A stretch of 64,000 bases of DNA from Bacteroides sp. (GTDB lineage: Bacteria; Bacillota; Clostridia; Oscillospirales; Ruminococcaceae): positions 1 to 64,000 of the forward strand of contig JAMPHV010000002.1 in assembly GCA_023663265.1 (NCBI GenBank), written 5' to 3'. This document shows, one piece after another, positions 56,241-64,000 of this stretch. The stretch's first letter is position 1. Each line of letters starts with the position of its first letter. The notes below the pieces were generated by a model. It saw nothing but the letters and a program-made list of their open reading frames with translations, ran no database searches and was not told the origin of the DNA. Position numbers and translations under genes: made by a program.

Positions 56241-57470
56241 ATGGATATAATGTTATCTACAGGTCCACAAGCGGTAAACGCTTATTCCGGTATTGTAGAT
56301 TTAAGCGGTACGATAGGCGATACAAGCAAAAGCTCTTATGTTAAAGAGACCGACGGCGACGGCACGTTTGCCATGTATCTGTATACCAACTGCACGGGAG
56401 GCGATATGCCCTGGCAGAGCGTTTCCACCATAAAGCTGAACGAGGGCTCGGGGAGCGTTTACGATACCATACTGGGAATAAAAGTAACCGATATTGGCAC
56501 TGTTCCCGTCATTTACGGCGCACAGGACGAAATTGCCGATATAATAATCGGCGGCAGCGAAAACATCGGCAGCGAAGCGACCGAGCCCAAAAACGACAGA
56601 GACGCGGAGAATTTTTACAGCAGGATAGCCGAATCTGCGCTTTTCCCCATTGACGAAGAAAAAAACAGGGAAGCGGAGTTCAGCGATATGTACGTTAGGT
56701 CCTCGGCTTATCTTTATGCGTTTTCCGAGGAGGAAAAAACTGCCTTATCCTATGACGAATACGCCGAAAAAAGCAGAGACTGCCTTAGCCGTCTTAATGC
56801 GGAAACGGGCGTTCTTCGTGTTCCCGTGGGAGCGGGAGAGCTTCCGCGACTTATGGACGATGTTCTTGACGCGCTCGAGGAGGGACTGTCCCTTGCGGAA
56901 GCCTTGCAGGAGCAGATCGATAAACACGGCGAGGACGAAGAGACCGATCTTATATGGGTGAATCCCGACAGCGGAGAGGTTACGGGCGCTTACAGAAAGG
57001 AAAGAGAGGTCGCGGAGAACGAGTGGAGGAGGCTGTTCGATGATGACAGCGCAGTCTTTAGGCTGGCGGACGATTTCGCTTCCTTTATTAGATACGCGGT
57101 TTTCGCCTTGGAGAGCGACGACCCCGAACGGATCGCGGAATTTATCGAACATCTGAAAAATAAACAGGCGTACGCGGATTACGGTCGGTATATATCCGAT
57201 ATCTCCGCACAGGCTGATATTAACGGTATAATGGCTTTGATCATAGCCAATTTGACCGCCGCAGGCGTTATCGGCGGGGAAAACGGCGAAGCTGAGTCCG
57301 ACGAGACCGTTTCCGAAATGATCGGAACGGATTCGGGCGGCGGGGAAGAGCAGGACAAGATACCCACCCCCGAGGAGGAGCTTAAGGAGATACTCGACGG
57401 AGTTGAAGATAACGGCGGCAGCGGAGAGGACGGAAACGGAGAAAACGAAGCGGAAGCCGAGGCTGTGTGA
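56241..57470 (+). CDS. Acidic protein of unknown function
   Basis: 409 residues from MDIMLSTGP, with AGAGAGG eight bases upstream; the frame is open earlier but that part overlaps secA. No signal peptide or membrane segment. Residues 5-95 look beta-rich (VDLSGTIGDTSKSS, KLNEGSGSVYDTILGIKV), the middle is helical (120-350), and the last 55 residues are an acidic Gly/Glu tail. I do not recognise a family. The early IVDLSGTIG and KVTDIGTVPVIYG patterns might help a profile search. Next to a similarly acidic partner gene. Confidence 0.65.
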   Translation: MDIMLSTGPQAVNAYSGIVDLSGTIGDTSKSSYVKETDGDGTFAMYLYTNCTGGDMPWQSVSTIKLNEGSGSVYDTILGIKVTDIGTVPVIYGAQDEIADIIIGGSENIGSEATEPKNDRDAENFYSRIAESALFPIDEEKNREAEFSDMYVRSSAYLYAFSEEEKTALSYDEYAEKSRDCLSRLNAETGVLRVPVGAGELPRLMDDVLDALEEGLSLAEALQEQIDKHGEDEETDLIWVNPDSGEVTGAYRKEREVAENEWRRLFDDDSAVFRLADDFASFIRYAVFALESDDPERIAEFIEHLKNKQAYADYGRYISDISAQADINGIMALIIANLTAAGVIGGENGEAESDETVSEMIGTDSGGGEEQDKIPTPEEELKEILDGVEDNGGSGEDGNGENEAEAEAV

Positions 57471-57509
57471 TCGTTTGTTTGAAAAGCATCGGAGATATGG
57501 GAGGAATAT

Positions 57510-58040
57510 ATGACCGTAGGTACGTCATACACTCAAGGCGTTTATTCGCTCGGGAAAAGCCCCGCGGCTTTGCGTCAAGCCGAGGAGATCGGCGCGGGCG
57601 GCAGCCGCACAAAGACCATGGTCTTTAAGAAAGAAAACAGGATAATTAGGTTCGATCCTTATACCCTGGAGATAGAAAGAATTTCGGATATTAAAACAGA
57701 AAACGAGGAAGACCCCGTTTATAAAAAGCTCAAGGCGGCGGGACTCATAGAGGACGACGAGGAAAAAGCCGATGAAAAAGCCGCGGGTTTCGATGAAATT
57801 TTGTTGGGCGCCGTGCGTTGGCATTACATAAATATTTATGCCATGAAAAGAATACGCGAGACCGTGGTCAAAATCGAGGAGGATCAGATGGAAGAGATAT
57901 TTGACCGCTTGGAGCACAACACCGGCGAGGAGCTGTCGACCGAGGGGGTCACCGAGGGAGCAGACGTAAGCATAGAAGAGGCTGTGGATATCGGAGAGCT
58001 CACAAGCACGGAGGATGTCGAGGTACAGTCGGAGCAATAG
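57510..58040 (+). CDS. Acidic protein of unknown function
   Basis: 176 residues. Starts TVGTSYTQGVYSLGKSPAAL, has a basic stretch TKTMVFKKENRIIRFD, a helical centre and a very acidic C-terminus from about 130. No family recognised. GGGAGGAA precedes ATG, 39 bases after the previous acidic protein; the two probably act together. Confidence 0.6.
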   Translation: MTVGTSYTQGVYSLGKSPAALRQAEEIGAGGSRTKTMVFKKENRIIRFDPYTLEIERISDIKTENEEDPVYKKLKAAGLIEDDEEKADEKAAGFDEILLGAVRWHYINIYAMKRIRETVVKIEEDQMEEIFDRLEHNTGEELSTEGVTEGADVSIEEAVDIGELTSTEDVEVQSEQ

Positions 58041-58070
58041 CATCTTTTACAAAAGAAAGGAAATTATACC

Positions 58071-59360
58071 ATGGCAGAAATACGACCCTTTAAAGGGCTT
58101 TGCTATACCGAAAAGGCAGGAAATATAAAGGAGCTTTGCTGTCCTCCCTACGACGTTGTAGGCGAGGAACAAAGAAATGCTCTCATCAACAAAAACGAGC
58201 ACAATATCATTCGTCTCGAGCTGCCTGTCGTAGGCGGAAGCGATGATCCTACACAGTACCGCGAGGCGGCTTCAACGCTCCGCGGCTGGATCAGGGAGGA
58301 AATACTGAAGCGCGATGAAAGGGAAGCGCTTTACATATATGAAATGGAGTTTTCCGTTTCGGGAAAAGAGCATAAGGTAAAGGGCTTTATTTCGTTGGTA
58401 AAATTAGAGCCCTTCAGCAAGGGAGTGATCCTCCCACATGAGAAGACCTTGTCAAAAGCAAAAACGGATCGGTTTAATCTAATGAAGACCGCGGGCTGCA
58501 ATTTCAGTCATATCTATTCTTTGTATTCGGACGGGGACGGCTCGGTGTTCGCTTTGGTAGACGGCGCCTCAAAGGGCGTACCCGACTGCGAATTTACCGA
58601 CGAGGACAATGTTGTTCACCGTATGTGGCGGCTTACCGACCCGGCAGCAATTAAGGAGATCGCGGATAAAATGGCGGATAAGAAGCTGTACATTGCGGAC
58701 GGACATCACCGCTACGAGACCGCCTTAAATTATCGTAAATACGTTGAGGATAATCTTGATGAGACAGGCAGCAGCGATTATGTCACAATGATGCTGGTCA
58801 ATACGGAAAACAGCGGTTTGGCAGTTTTCCCTACTCACAGAATAGTTAGAGACCTGCCCCAATTTGATTACAGCGCCGTTTGTGAAAGGTGCGGAGAATA
58901 TTTTGAGGTAACGCCCTATCTGAATAGGGAAAAGGGCGAGATAGGTCTTGAAGAGGCTTATAAAAACGGAGAAAAGGCTTTCGTGATGTTCGTCGGCGAT
59001 AATAACTATACCTTACTCAAGCTTAGGGATATTTCCGTTATGGATAAGCTGCTCCCCGACGGCAGCAAGGCGTTAAGACAGCTTGACGTTAGCATTTTGC
59101 ATACCCTTGTTTTGGAAAGGATATTCGGGATAGACAAGGAAAATATGGCAAACCAAATAAACCTTACCTATACAAGAAGCGCGGACGAGGCCTTGGCTGC
59201 GGTTGACGGAAAGAGGGCAAACTGCTGCTTCCTGCTCAACCCCACAAGAGTTGAAGAGATCGGTGAGGTCGCGGCGGCGGGAGACAAAATGCCGCAGAAG
59301 TCCACTTATTTTTATCCCAAGCTTACCACAGGACTTGTGATGAACAAGATATTTGATTAG
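58071..59360 (+). CDS. DUF1015 family protein
   Basis: 429 residues, the usual length. Motifs LCCPPYDVVGEEQRNAL at the N-terminus, GVILPHEKTLSKAKTDR, LYIADGHHRYETALNYR and a C-terminal CCFLLNPTRVEEI with GDKMPQKSTYFYPKL. DUF1015 genes commonly sit beside serA/serC in Clostridia and may serve serine or one-carbon metabolism (some members have been proposed as serine kinases or related enzymes). Here serCA lie 5 kb away on the other strand. AAAGGAAA before ATG. Confidence 0.9.
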   Translation: MAEIRPFKGLCYTEKAGNIKELCCPPYDVVGEEQRNALINKNEHNIIRLELPVVGGSDDPTQYREAASTLRGWIREEILKRDEREALYIYEMEFSVSGKEHKVKGFISLVKLEPFSKGVILPHEKTLSKAKTDRFNLMKTAGCNFSHIYSLYSDGDGSVFALVDGASKGVPDCEFTDEDNVVHRMWRLTDPAAIKEIADKMADKKLYIADGHHRYETALNYRKYVEDNLDETGSSDYVTMMLVNTENSGLAVFPTHRIVRDLPQFDYSAVCERCGEYFEVTPYLNREKGEIGLEEAYKNGEKAFVMFVGDNNYTLLKLRDISVMDKLLPDGSKALRQLDVSILHTLVLERIFGIDKENMANQINLTYTRSADEALAAVDGKRANCCFLLNPTRVEEIGEVAAAGDKMPQKSTYFYPKLTTGLVMNKIFD

Positions 59361-59374
59361 AGGAGCTGTCTGAA

Positions 59375-60535
59375 ATGCTTAAAACAGAAATACAAAACGA
59401 GCTCGAAAACCACATCGTTCCTTTTTGGAACAGCCTTTGCGATTATGAAAAAGGCGGTTTTTACGGATTTATGGATAACTGTCTTAACCTTGACAAAAAC
59501 GCGCCCAAGGGAGTTATCCTGCATTCGAGAATACTTTGGTTTTATTCCAACTGTTTTTTGGTTTTGGGAAAAAAGGAGTATTTGGAAAAGGCGAGCCACT
59601 GCTTTGATTTTTTGAAAAATTACTGCGTTGACAGAAAAAACGGAGGCGTTTACTGGCTTATGAACGCCGACGGTACAGTCAACGATTCAATGAAGCATAC
59701 CTACTGCCAAGCATTTTTCATTTATGCTGTGTCAAGCTATTACGACGCCTCAAAAAGCAAAGAAGCCCTCGATTTGGCTATGAGCGTGTTTGAAACGGTG
59801 GAAGCAAGGTGTGTTGACGAGGTGGCTTATCTTGAAGCGCAGAGCAGGGAATTTAAGCTCATAGAAAACGACGCGCTTTCGGAAAACGGCTTAATGGCAG
59901 ATAAAACCATGAATACGGTTTTGCATCTTATCGAAGCATATACCGAGTTATACCGTGTAAGCAAAAGCGAAAAGGTTTTACGACGGCTGAAATTCCAGCT
60001 TGAGCTGACCTATGACAGGATATATGACAAGGACGGCTCCAAGCTTTTGGTGTTTTTCGATAAAAATATGAACGTTATCGGAGATATTCATTCCTACGGT
60101 CACGATATCGAGGCTACATGGCTTTTGGACAGAGCCTGCGATATTATCGGAGACAGTGAGACAACCGAAAAAATTTCCTCAATGAATAAAAAAATTGCCG
60201 CCAATATCGCGAAAATCGCTTTCAAGGACGGCTCGATCTTAAACGAACGGGAAAACGATAAAATAAATACATGGCGTATTTGGTGGGTGCAGGCTGAAAG
60301 CGTAGTGGGCTTTCTTAACGCTTATCAAAGGTACAATGATCCCGAGTACATGAAAATAGCCGAATCCGTTTGGAATTACATAAAGGAAAGCATTATTGAC
60401 AAGCGGCAGGGCGGGGAATGGTATTCACAGGTCGATGAAAACGGTGTGCCTGCCGATTTCAAGGCGACCGTTGATCCATGGAAATGTCCGTATCATAACG
60501 GAAGAATGTGCTTAGAGGTGATAAAAAGGCTTTGA
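59375..60535 (+). CDS. Cellobiose 2-epimerase (AGE family)
   Basis: 386 residues. (alpha/alpha)6-barrel enzyme of the N-acylglucosamine 2-epimerase superfamily. From memory the Ruminococcus albus cellobiose 2-epimerase shares long stretches: HIVPFWN, KGVILHSRILWFYSN, LSENGLMADKTMN, GDIHSYGHDIEATWL, WWVQAE and WKCPYHNGRMCLEV. It contains the conserved His residues of the active site (HSYGHD, YHNGR). It converts cellobiose to glucosyl-mannose for the mannobiose pathway. It starts 14 bases after the DUF1015 gene. A neighbouring beta-mannoside phosphorylase is not present. Confidence 0.92.
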   Translation: MLKTEIQNELENHIVPFWNSLCDYEKGGFYGFMDNCLNLDKNAPKGVILHSRILWFYSNCFLVLGKKEYLEKASHCFDFLKNYCVDRKNGGVYWLMNADGTVNDSMKHTYCQAFFIYAVSSYYDASKSKEALDLAMSVFETVEARCVDEVAYLEAQSREFKLIENDALSENGLMADKTMNTVLHLIEAYTELYRVSKSEKVLRRLKFQLELTYDRIYDKDGSKLLVFFDKNMNVIGDIHSYGHDIEATWLLDRACDIIGDSETTEKISSMNKKIAANIAKIAFKDGSILNERENDKINTWRIWWVQAESVVGFLNAYQRYNDPEYMKIAESVWNYIKESIIDKRQGGEWYSQVDENGVPADFKATVDPWKCPYHNGRMCLEVIKRL

Positions 60536-60560
60536 TCCCTTTTTGAAAGGATATTCAACA

Positions 60561-61625
60561 ATGAAAAAAGGCTGCAAAAAAATATTAACGGCGGTGCTGC
60601 TGTCTCTGTCGCTTACTGCTTGTTCCTTTTCCGATGTGAACGGAGAGATAAATATTCCCATTTACGAGGGTACGCAAAACGATGATTACACCACCGTTGA
60701 GGTAAAAAGAATGGACCTTTCGTCGGGAGAGAAGATCGGCGCGTTTATCGGCTATGCTTTTTCGGACGCATTATCCGCCTCCGCAAGCGGTAATCTTGTT
60801 TCCTATGATCTTTCAAAGTATCAAGAGCTTAAGGAGGGCGATGTAATAGCGGTGATAGACAGCTCCGCCCTGGATTATACTTACCGCAGACAGGAAATAA
60901 TGACGCAGTCGGCATATGAAAGCTATCTCGCCTTAGGCACCGAAGCCGCAAGATTGGAATATGAATACGAAAAGGCTATGTTGGAGAGCATACAGTATCA
61001 GATAGACTGCTACACGATCAGAGCTCCCTATGACTGCGTGATCTCGGACGCCGCCGGTCTTACCGAGGGGCAGGAAATAGAGGAGGGCACGTATATATGC
61101 TCGGTGGCTCACCCCGACGAGATATACGCTTATCTTGCCGAGGGAGTTAAGCAGAATGAAGAAAGCAAGTTTAAGTTAGGCGCGAAGGTGTACGTTACCT
61201 TAACGGGAAACAGCTACGAGGGAACTGTAATAAGCGTTCCCGAAAGCGGCGCTTATAAATTTGACTTGAAATATACAAAGGAAAATATGTTTTTTGAGGC
61301 TCCGCAATCGGGACCGGTTGCCGCCGACAGCAGTAAAAACGTAATCATCGGATTTGAGCCTGAGGTTTTGGAGGAGCTGCTCACCGATACACCGAACGCC
61401 GTTGTGGCAGGTTGGGCTACCGTAAATGTGACCACAAGGAGAATGAACAATGTGCTTGCCGTACCTATGGGAGCCGTTTCAAGGCGCGAGAACGCCTATG
61501 TTTATCTTGTCAATAACGGACAGCGCGTACAAACACCCGTTACGACAGGCGGGACGATCGACGGTTATACCGTGATAATCGGCGGTTTGAGAGAGGGAGA
61601 CCTTATTTCCGCCTCATTTAAATAA
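60561..61625 (+). CDS. HlyD/RND-type membrane-fusion lipoprotein, orphan
   Basis: 354 residues from MKKGCKKIL (GAAAGGA upstream). Lipoprotein signal with LTAC lipobox. A lipoyl-like domain (YQELKEGDVIAVID and YTIRAPYDCVISDAAGLTEGQEI), a beta-barrel (GAKVYVTLTGNSYEGTVISVP) and a C-terminal membrane-proximal domain (VLAVPMGAVSRRENAYVYLV, GLREGDLIS) mark a periplasmic-adaptor-like subunit. In Firmicutes these accompany MacB-type ABC exporters, but no such genes follow; a terminator comes directly after. Confidence 0.82.
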   Translation: MKKGCKKILTAVLLSLSLTACSFSDVNGEINIPIYEGTQNDDYTTVEVKRMDLSSGEKIGAFIGYAFSDALSASASGNLVSYDLSKYQELKEGDVIAVIDSSALDYTYRRQEIMTQSAYESYLALGTEAARLEYEYEKAMLESIQYQIDCYTIRAPYDCVISDAAGLTEGQEIEEGTYICSVAHPDEIYAYLAEGVKQNEESKFKLGAKVYVTLTGNSYEGTVISVPESGAYKFDLKYTKENMFFEAPQSGPVAADSSKNVIIGFEPEVLEELLTDTPNAVVAGWATVNVTTRRMNNVLAVPMGAVSRRENAYVYLVNNGQRVQTPVTTGGTIDGYTVIIGGLREGDLISASFK

Positions 61626-61646
61626 ACTTGTCGGAAAAATAAAAAA

Positions 61647-61681
61647 ACGGGAATCGTTTGAAACAAACGGTTCCCGATTTT
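61647..61681. terminator. Bidirectional terminator
   Basis: ACGGGAATCGTTTG pairs with CAAACGGTTCCCG (one mismatch), with A and T runs on the two sides, between converging genes. Confidence 0.85.
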
Positions 61682-61686
61682 TGCAC

Positions 61687-62220
61687 TTACTTGATAAGTC
61701 CCGCTATACATACGCCCTTGTTCAAGTCGCCGCGATAATTGAACTTACCCGCCTTAACGGCGTCAATAAAGTCATATGAGCCCGAAGCGATCTTCTTGAT
61801 TTCTTCCGCGGAGGTATCAACGATACCGTCTGCAAGGTAATAATCGGACTGGATAACCTGCTTGTCGTATTCGGGATCCGCATTGACTGCGATGTAGAAG
61901 GTGCCTATCTCAAAAACATTTACTTGAATGGCGATCGCATAAGGAATATTCTTAACATCCTTATTCTCAAGCTTTTTCCAGATAGCGGTTGTTAAATCGT
62001 CAAGAGTCACGGACGCCTTAGAGGACTTTCTTGTCCTTGTGGCAGTGGGCTTTGCGGGCTTTTCAGCCTTAGCCGTTTTAGCGGTTCTGGGGGTTCTTGC
62101 CGTTTTTGCCTTCTCTGTCGGCTTCTTCGCCGCAGTCTTCTTTTCAGCAGGAGCTTTTGCGGCTGCTGGGGTGGTCTTAGCCGTCTTTTCGGCAGCTTTG
62201 GTGATTTTCTCGTCAGCCAT
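61687..62220 (-). CDS. SCP2-like domain protein with histone-H1-like Lys/Ala tail
   Basis: 177 residues from MADEKITK; an ATG nine codons earlier lacks a ribosome site, whereas GAAGGAAG lies correctly before this one. Residues 5-75 are low-complexity Lys/Ala/Thr/Pro (repeats of EKTAKT, AKKPTEKAKTARTPRT), like bacterial histone-H1-type tails. Residues 76-177 form a compact domain (VTLDDLTTAIWKKLENKD, IAIQVNVFEIGTFYIAVNADPEY, AGKFNYRGDLNKGVCIAGLI) that resembles sterol-carrier-protein-2-like folds. A tail of this kind can bind nucleic acid or polyphosphate. Function unknown. Confidence 0.65.
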   Translation of the reverse strand: MADEKITKAAEKTAKTTPAAAKAPAEKKTAAKKPTEKAKTARTPRTAKTAKAEKPAKPTATRTRKSSKASVTLDDLTTAIWKKLENKDVKNIPYAIAIQVNVFEIGTFYIAVNADPEYDKQVIQSDYYLADGIVDTSAEEIKKIASGSYDFIDAVKAGKFNYRGDLNKGVCIAGLIK

Positions 62221-62607
62221 AATAGGTTCTTCCTTTCGTATCCGCACTGCGGAGAGGTTATAAAAAATTATTTACATTATTATAATAACACATATTAAAA
62301 AAAAATACAAGCTTTTTTACAAAATTATGCTGAAAAAATGTCAAATTTTTTCAAGAAAAGTAAAATATGCTTTTTTTACAAAAATTTTGGGAAAGTCAAG
62401 CGGTAAATGCAAAAATCCTTTAATAAAGCCAAAAATCGGCATTTTGCACAATACGCCGCTGAAAAAAATATTAAATTTACCAATGTCATTATAATTATTA
62501 GTCAATAAATACCAGTCAAATCCTAATTTTAAATATGGCAAACTAAGGCATTGCCTAAGCTTGCCTTTTTTCTTTGACATTCTGTCAACCTATTTAATTG
62601 CAGCAGT
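62221..62607. other. AT-rich spacer before the IS30 gene
   Basis: It holds the promoter region of the H1-like gene (minus) and, at 62574-62588, the hairpin TTGACATTCTGTCAA. A 79-codon minus-strand open frame exists but lacks a ribosome site and a credible composition. The IS boundary is probably in this stretch; I could not fix it. Confidence 0.4.
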
Positions 62608-63702
62608 TCACCCCGTTAGCTTCATCATTTCTTCATCAAACCTCGAAGCTGCTGTATCGTATTCAAAGATTTCACGGGGATATTCGTTCATCCATTCTTC
62701 CAGTGCGGCAATCTCTTCTTCGGTGGTCATCATAAAATCTTCTCCCTTTGGATACCACCGACGCACCATTTTATTAAGGTTTTCATTACTGCCTCTCTCA
62801 TAACTGCTGTATGGGTGACAGTAGTAGACTTTTGTCCGTCTTTCTCCGTTTTCAGACAGCTCCATTCCTTTATTGTCCATAAATTCAGATCCATTGTCTA
62901 CGGTAATTGAGCAAAAGACTTTCTTAAAAAGCTCGCTGCCGACTTTCTTTTCAAGTTTATTCAGCTCATTCACAACACTGTCGGTTGTTTTGCTTGGCAT
63001 AAGACGAACAATTTCACGGCGGGTCTTTCTTTCGGTCAGCACCAAAAGAACCTTTGGAGTTGTTTTAGTACCAACAACACAGTCCATTTCCCAATGACCG
63101 AAGGTTTCTCTGCTGTCTATTTCCTCGGGGCGTTTCTCTATGCTATCGCCTTTTGACGGTCTTACCTGCTCCACGTGATTATACTTTTTCTTCTTTTTAT
63201 TCCTTTTTACAGGCAAATCCTTGTTGGATAACCGCAAAAACAGTCCATCGTCTATGTACCTGTAAAGCGTTGTATAAGAAATCTTTGTTTCAAAACGTAA
63301 GTCTTTTCGCTCTATTTCTCCCAATACCGCCTTGGGAGAATATTTTTCATTTACTATTTTATCTTCTATATAATTTGCATATTCGACATCATTGCCTATT
63401 TTTAAGGCAGCGCCCTTTGCTTTCAAATTTTCTCTGTACTTTTCTTCCGCAATATCGGGAGAATACGCATTGTGAAATGTGTAATCATCGCCGTTTAACC
63501 TTGTATATTTACCTCTGTGTAATTCACGGTATATGCTTGACTGGTCTTTTCCGAGCATTTCAGCCATTTCCTTAACGGGTACTTTTGCTCTATCCCAAGC
63601 CTCTATTTTTAATCTTTCATTAAAGGTGAGGTGAGTGAAATGCTCTCTCGGTTTCTTTTTGGTATTTTTCCGTGAAGTTTTTCTTGTGCTTTCTTTTTTC
63701 AT
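62608..63702 (-). mobile_element. IS30 family transposase
   Basis: 364 residues. N-terminal helix-turn-helix with HFTHLTFNERLKIEAW and MAEMLGKDQSSIYRELHRGKY, typical of IS30. The DDE catalytic core has HWEMDCVVG (first Asp), ITVDNGSEF (second Asp) and YERGSNENLNKMVRRWYPKG (Glu). Intact, with AAAGGAG before ATG, so it may be active. The C-terminus differs from the common IS30 end (NEYPREIFEYDTA). Terminal inverted repeats were not identified by eye. Confidence 0.92.
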
Positions 63703-63727
63703 TCAACCTGCTCCTTTCAATAAAAAA

Positions 63728-63780
63728 TGCTACACTATCCTTATTACACTTCTGAAAAGAAATGTGGATATATGTAGCAC
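63728..63780. repeat. Hairpin upstream of the IS30 gene
   Basis: ATGCTACA and TGTAGCA are inverted about 40 bases apart. The structure may be part of the IS end or a terminator of the gene to the right. Evidence is weak. Confidence 0.35.
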
Positions 63781-63790
63781 GTTTTTATAT

Positions 63791-64000
63791 TTACCGCTTC
63801 GGCTTATGCGGCTTTGCCTTTTGCTCAGGAAGTTTGTCCTTAACGCTCTTATCATTTAGACCGCCTTTCCTTTTTTCCTGCTCCGCTTTTCGCTGTAATG
63901 TTTCCGCTTTTGCCTTTTTAAATTCTTCCTTTAATTTGAGGTGTTCGTTAAGTATTAAGTTAGTCTTATTGATAATTTCAGCTTTTTGAACATTAGCTTT
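63791..64000 (-). CDS. C-terminal part of a Lys/Glu-rich coiled-coil protein (partial)
   Basis: The 5' end lies outside the window. The 69 visible residues are helical and highly charged (KAEIINKTNLILNEHLKLK, EEFKKAKAETLQRKAEQEK) and end in KPHKPKR. Such tails occur in plasmid or ICE mobilisation and relaxase proteins, and the gene abuts an IS30 element, but nothing here proves that identity. Confidence 0.5.
   Translation of the reverse strand, partial: KANVQKAEIINKTNLILNEHLKLKEEFKKAKAETLQRKAEQEKRKGGLNDKSVKDKLPEQKAKPHKPKR

Noticed and set aside
62341..62580. 79-codon minus-strand open frame next to the IS30 element
   Set aside because: AT-rich DNA, no ribosome site, no domain. It could be a degraded piece, but nothing supports a gene.

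Overview
The window looks like a chromosomal segment of a spore-forming, Gram-positive Clostridia of the Ruminococcus/Oscillospirales type. Indications are SpoIIE, the SecA zinc tail, AGGAGG-type ribosome sites, many near-consensus sigma-A promoters (TTGACA-17-TATAAT), a T-box leader, a GlgC/GlgD pair, and a cellobiose 2-epimerase that I recall as very close to the Ruminococcus albus enzyme. All assignments come from reading sequence and motifs; no database search was run.

Layout. 0.2-2.5 kb: a PadR / DUF1700 / DUF4097 / PspC envelope-stress operon, followed by a fold-back MITE-like repeat. 2.9-8.5 kb: an ECF S-component, an EAL (c-di-GMP phosphodiesterase) protein, TrmB and an 11-mer-repeat protein. 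8.6-17.2 kb (minus strand): a shikimate operon (methyltransferase, DAHP synthase, aroB, aroA, aroC, DUF4364, large membrane protein). It is preceded by a 34-codon aromatic-rich leader ORF and a terminator that together look like a transcription attenuator. 17.3-20.1 kb (minus): leuA with a T-box leader and two half-size TSUP permease genes. 20.3-26.8 kb (plus): hemerythrin-CheX protein, a NitT/TauT-type ABC transporter, a lipid kinase, a GGDEF cyclase and an Mrp ATPase. 27-35.6 kb (plus): spoIIE, glgB-glgC-glgD and a two-domain PPK2 polyphosphate kinase.

35.7-50.6 kb is the accessory part. It holds a TetR/PanE pair and a visibly decaying minus-strand locus (TetR fragment, frameshifted ABC exporter, MptD fragment, EcfT split by a 128-bp palindromic element, internally deleted EcfA). 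Next comes an intact nine-gene plus-strand cluster: DUF6796-like membrane protein, ATC-hydrolase-like protein, MFS exporter, membrane-anchored methyltransferase fused to an ATC-hydrolase-like domain, ABC-2 exporter (three genes) with a small membrane protein, BAAT-like hydrolase and another ATC-hydrolase-like protein. Together with a minus-strand gene at 37.3 kb this makes four copies of one poorly understood family in 13 kb. The decayed operon and the intact cluster share the operator GTTAG-N6-CTAAC.

50.8-64 kb: serA and serC (minus), secA, two unrecognised acidic proteins, DUF1015, cellobiose 2-epimerase, an orphan HlyD-like lipoprotein, a histone-H1-like tailed protein (minus), an IS30 transposase (minus), and the 3' end of a Lys/Glu-rich gene running off the edge. 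No tRNA, rRNA or CRISPR array was seen.
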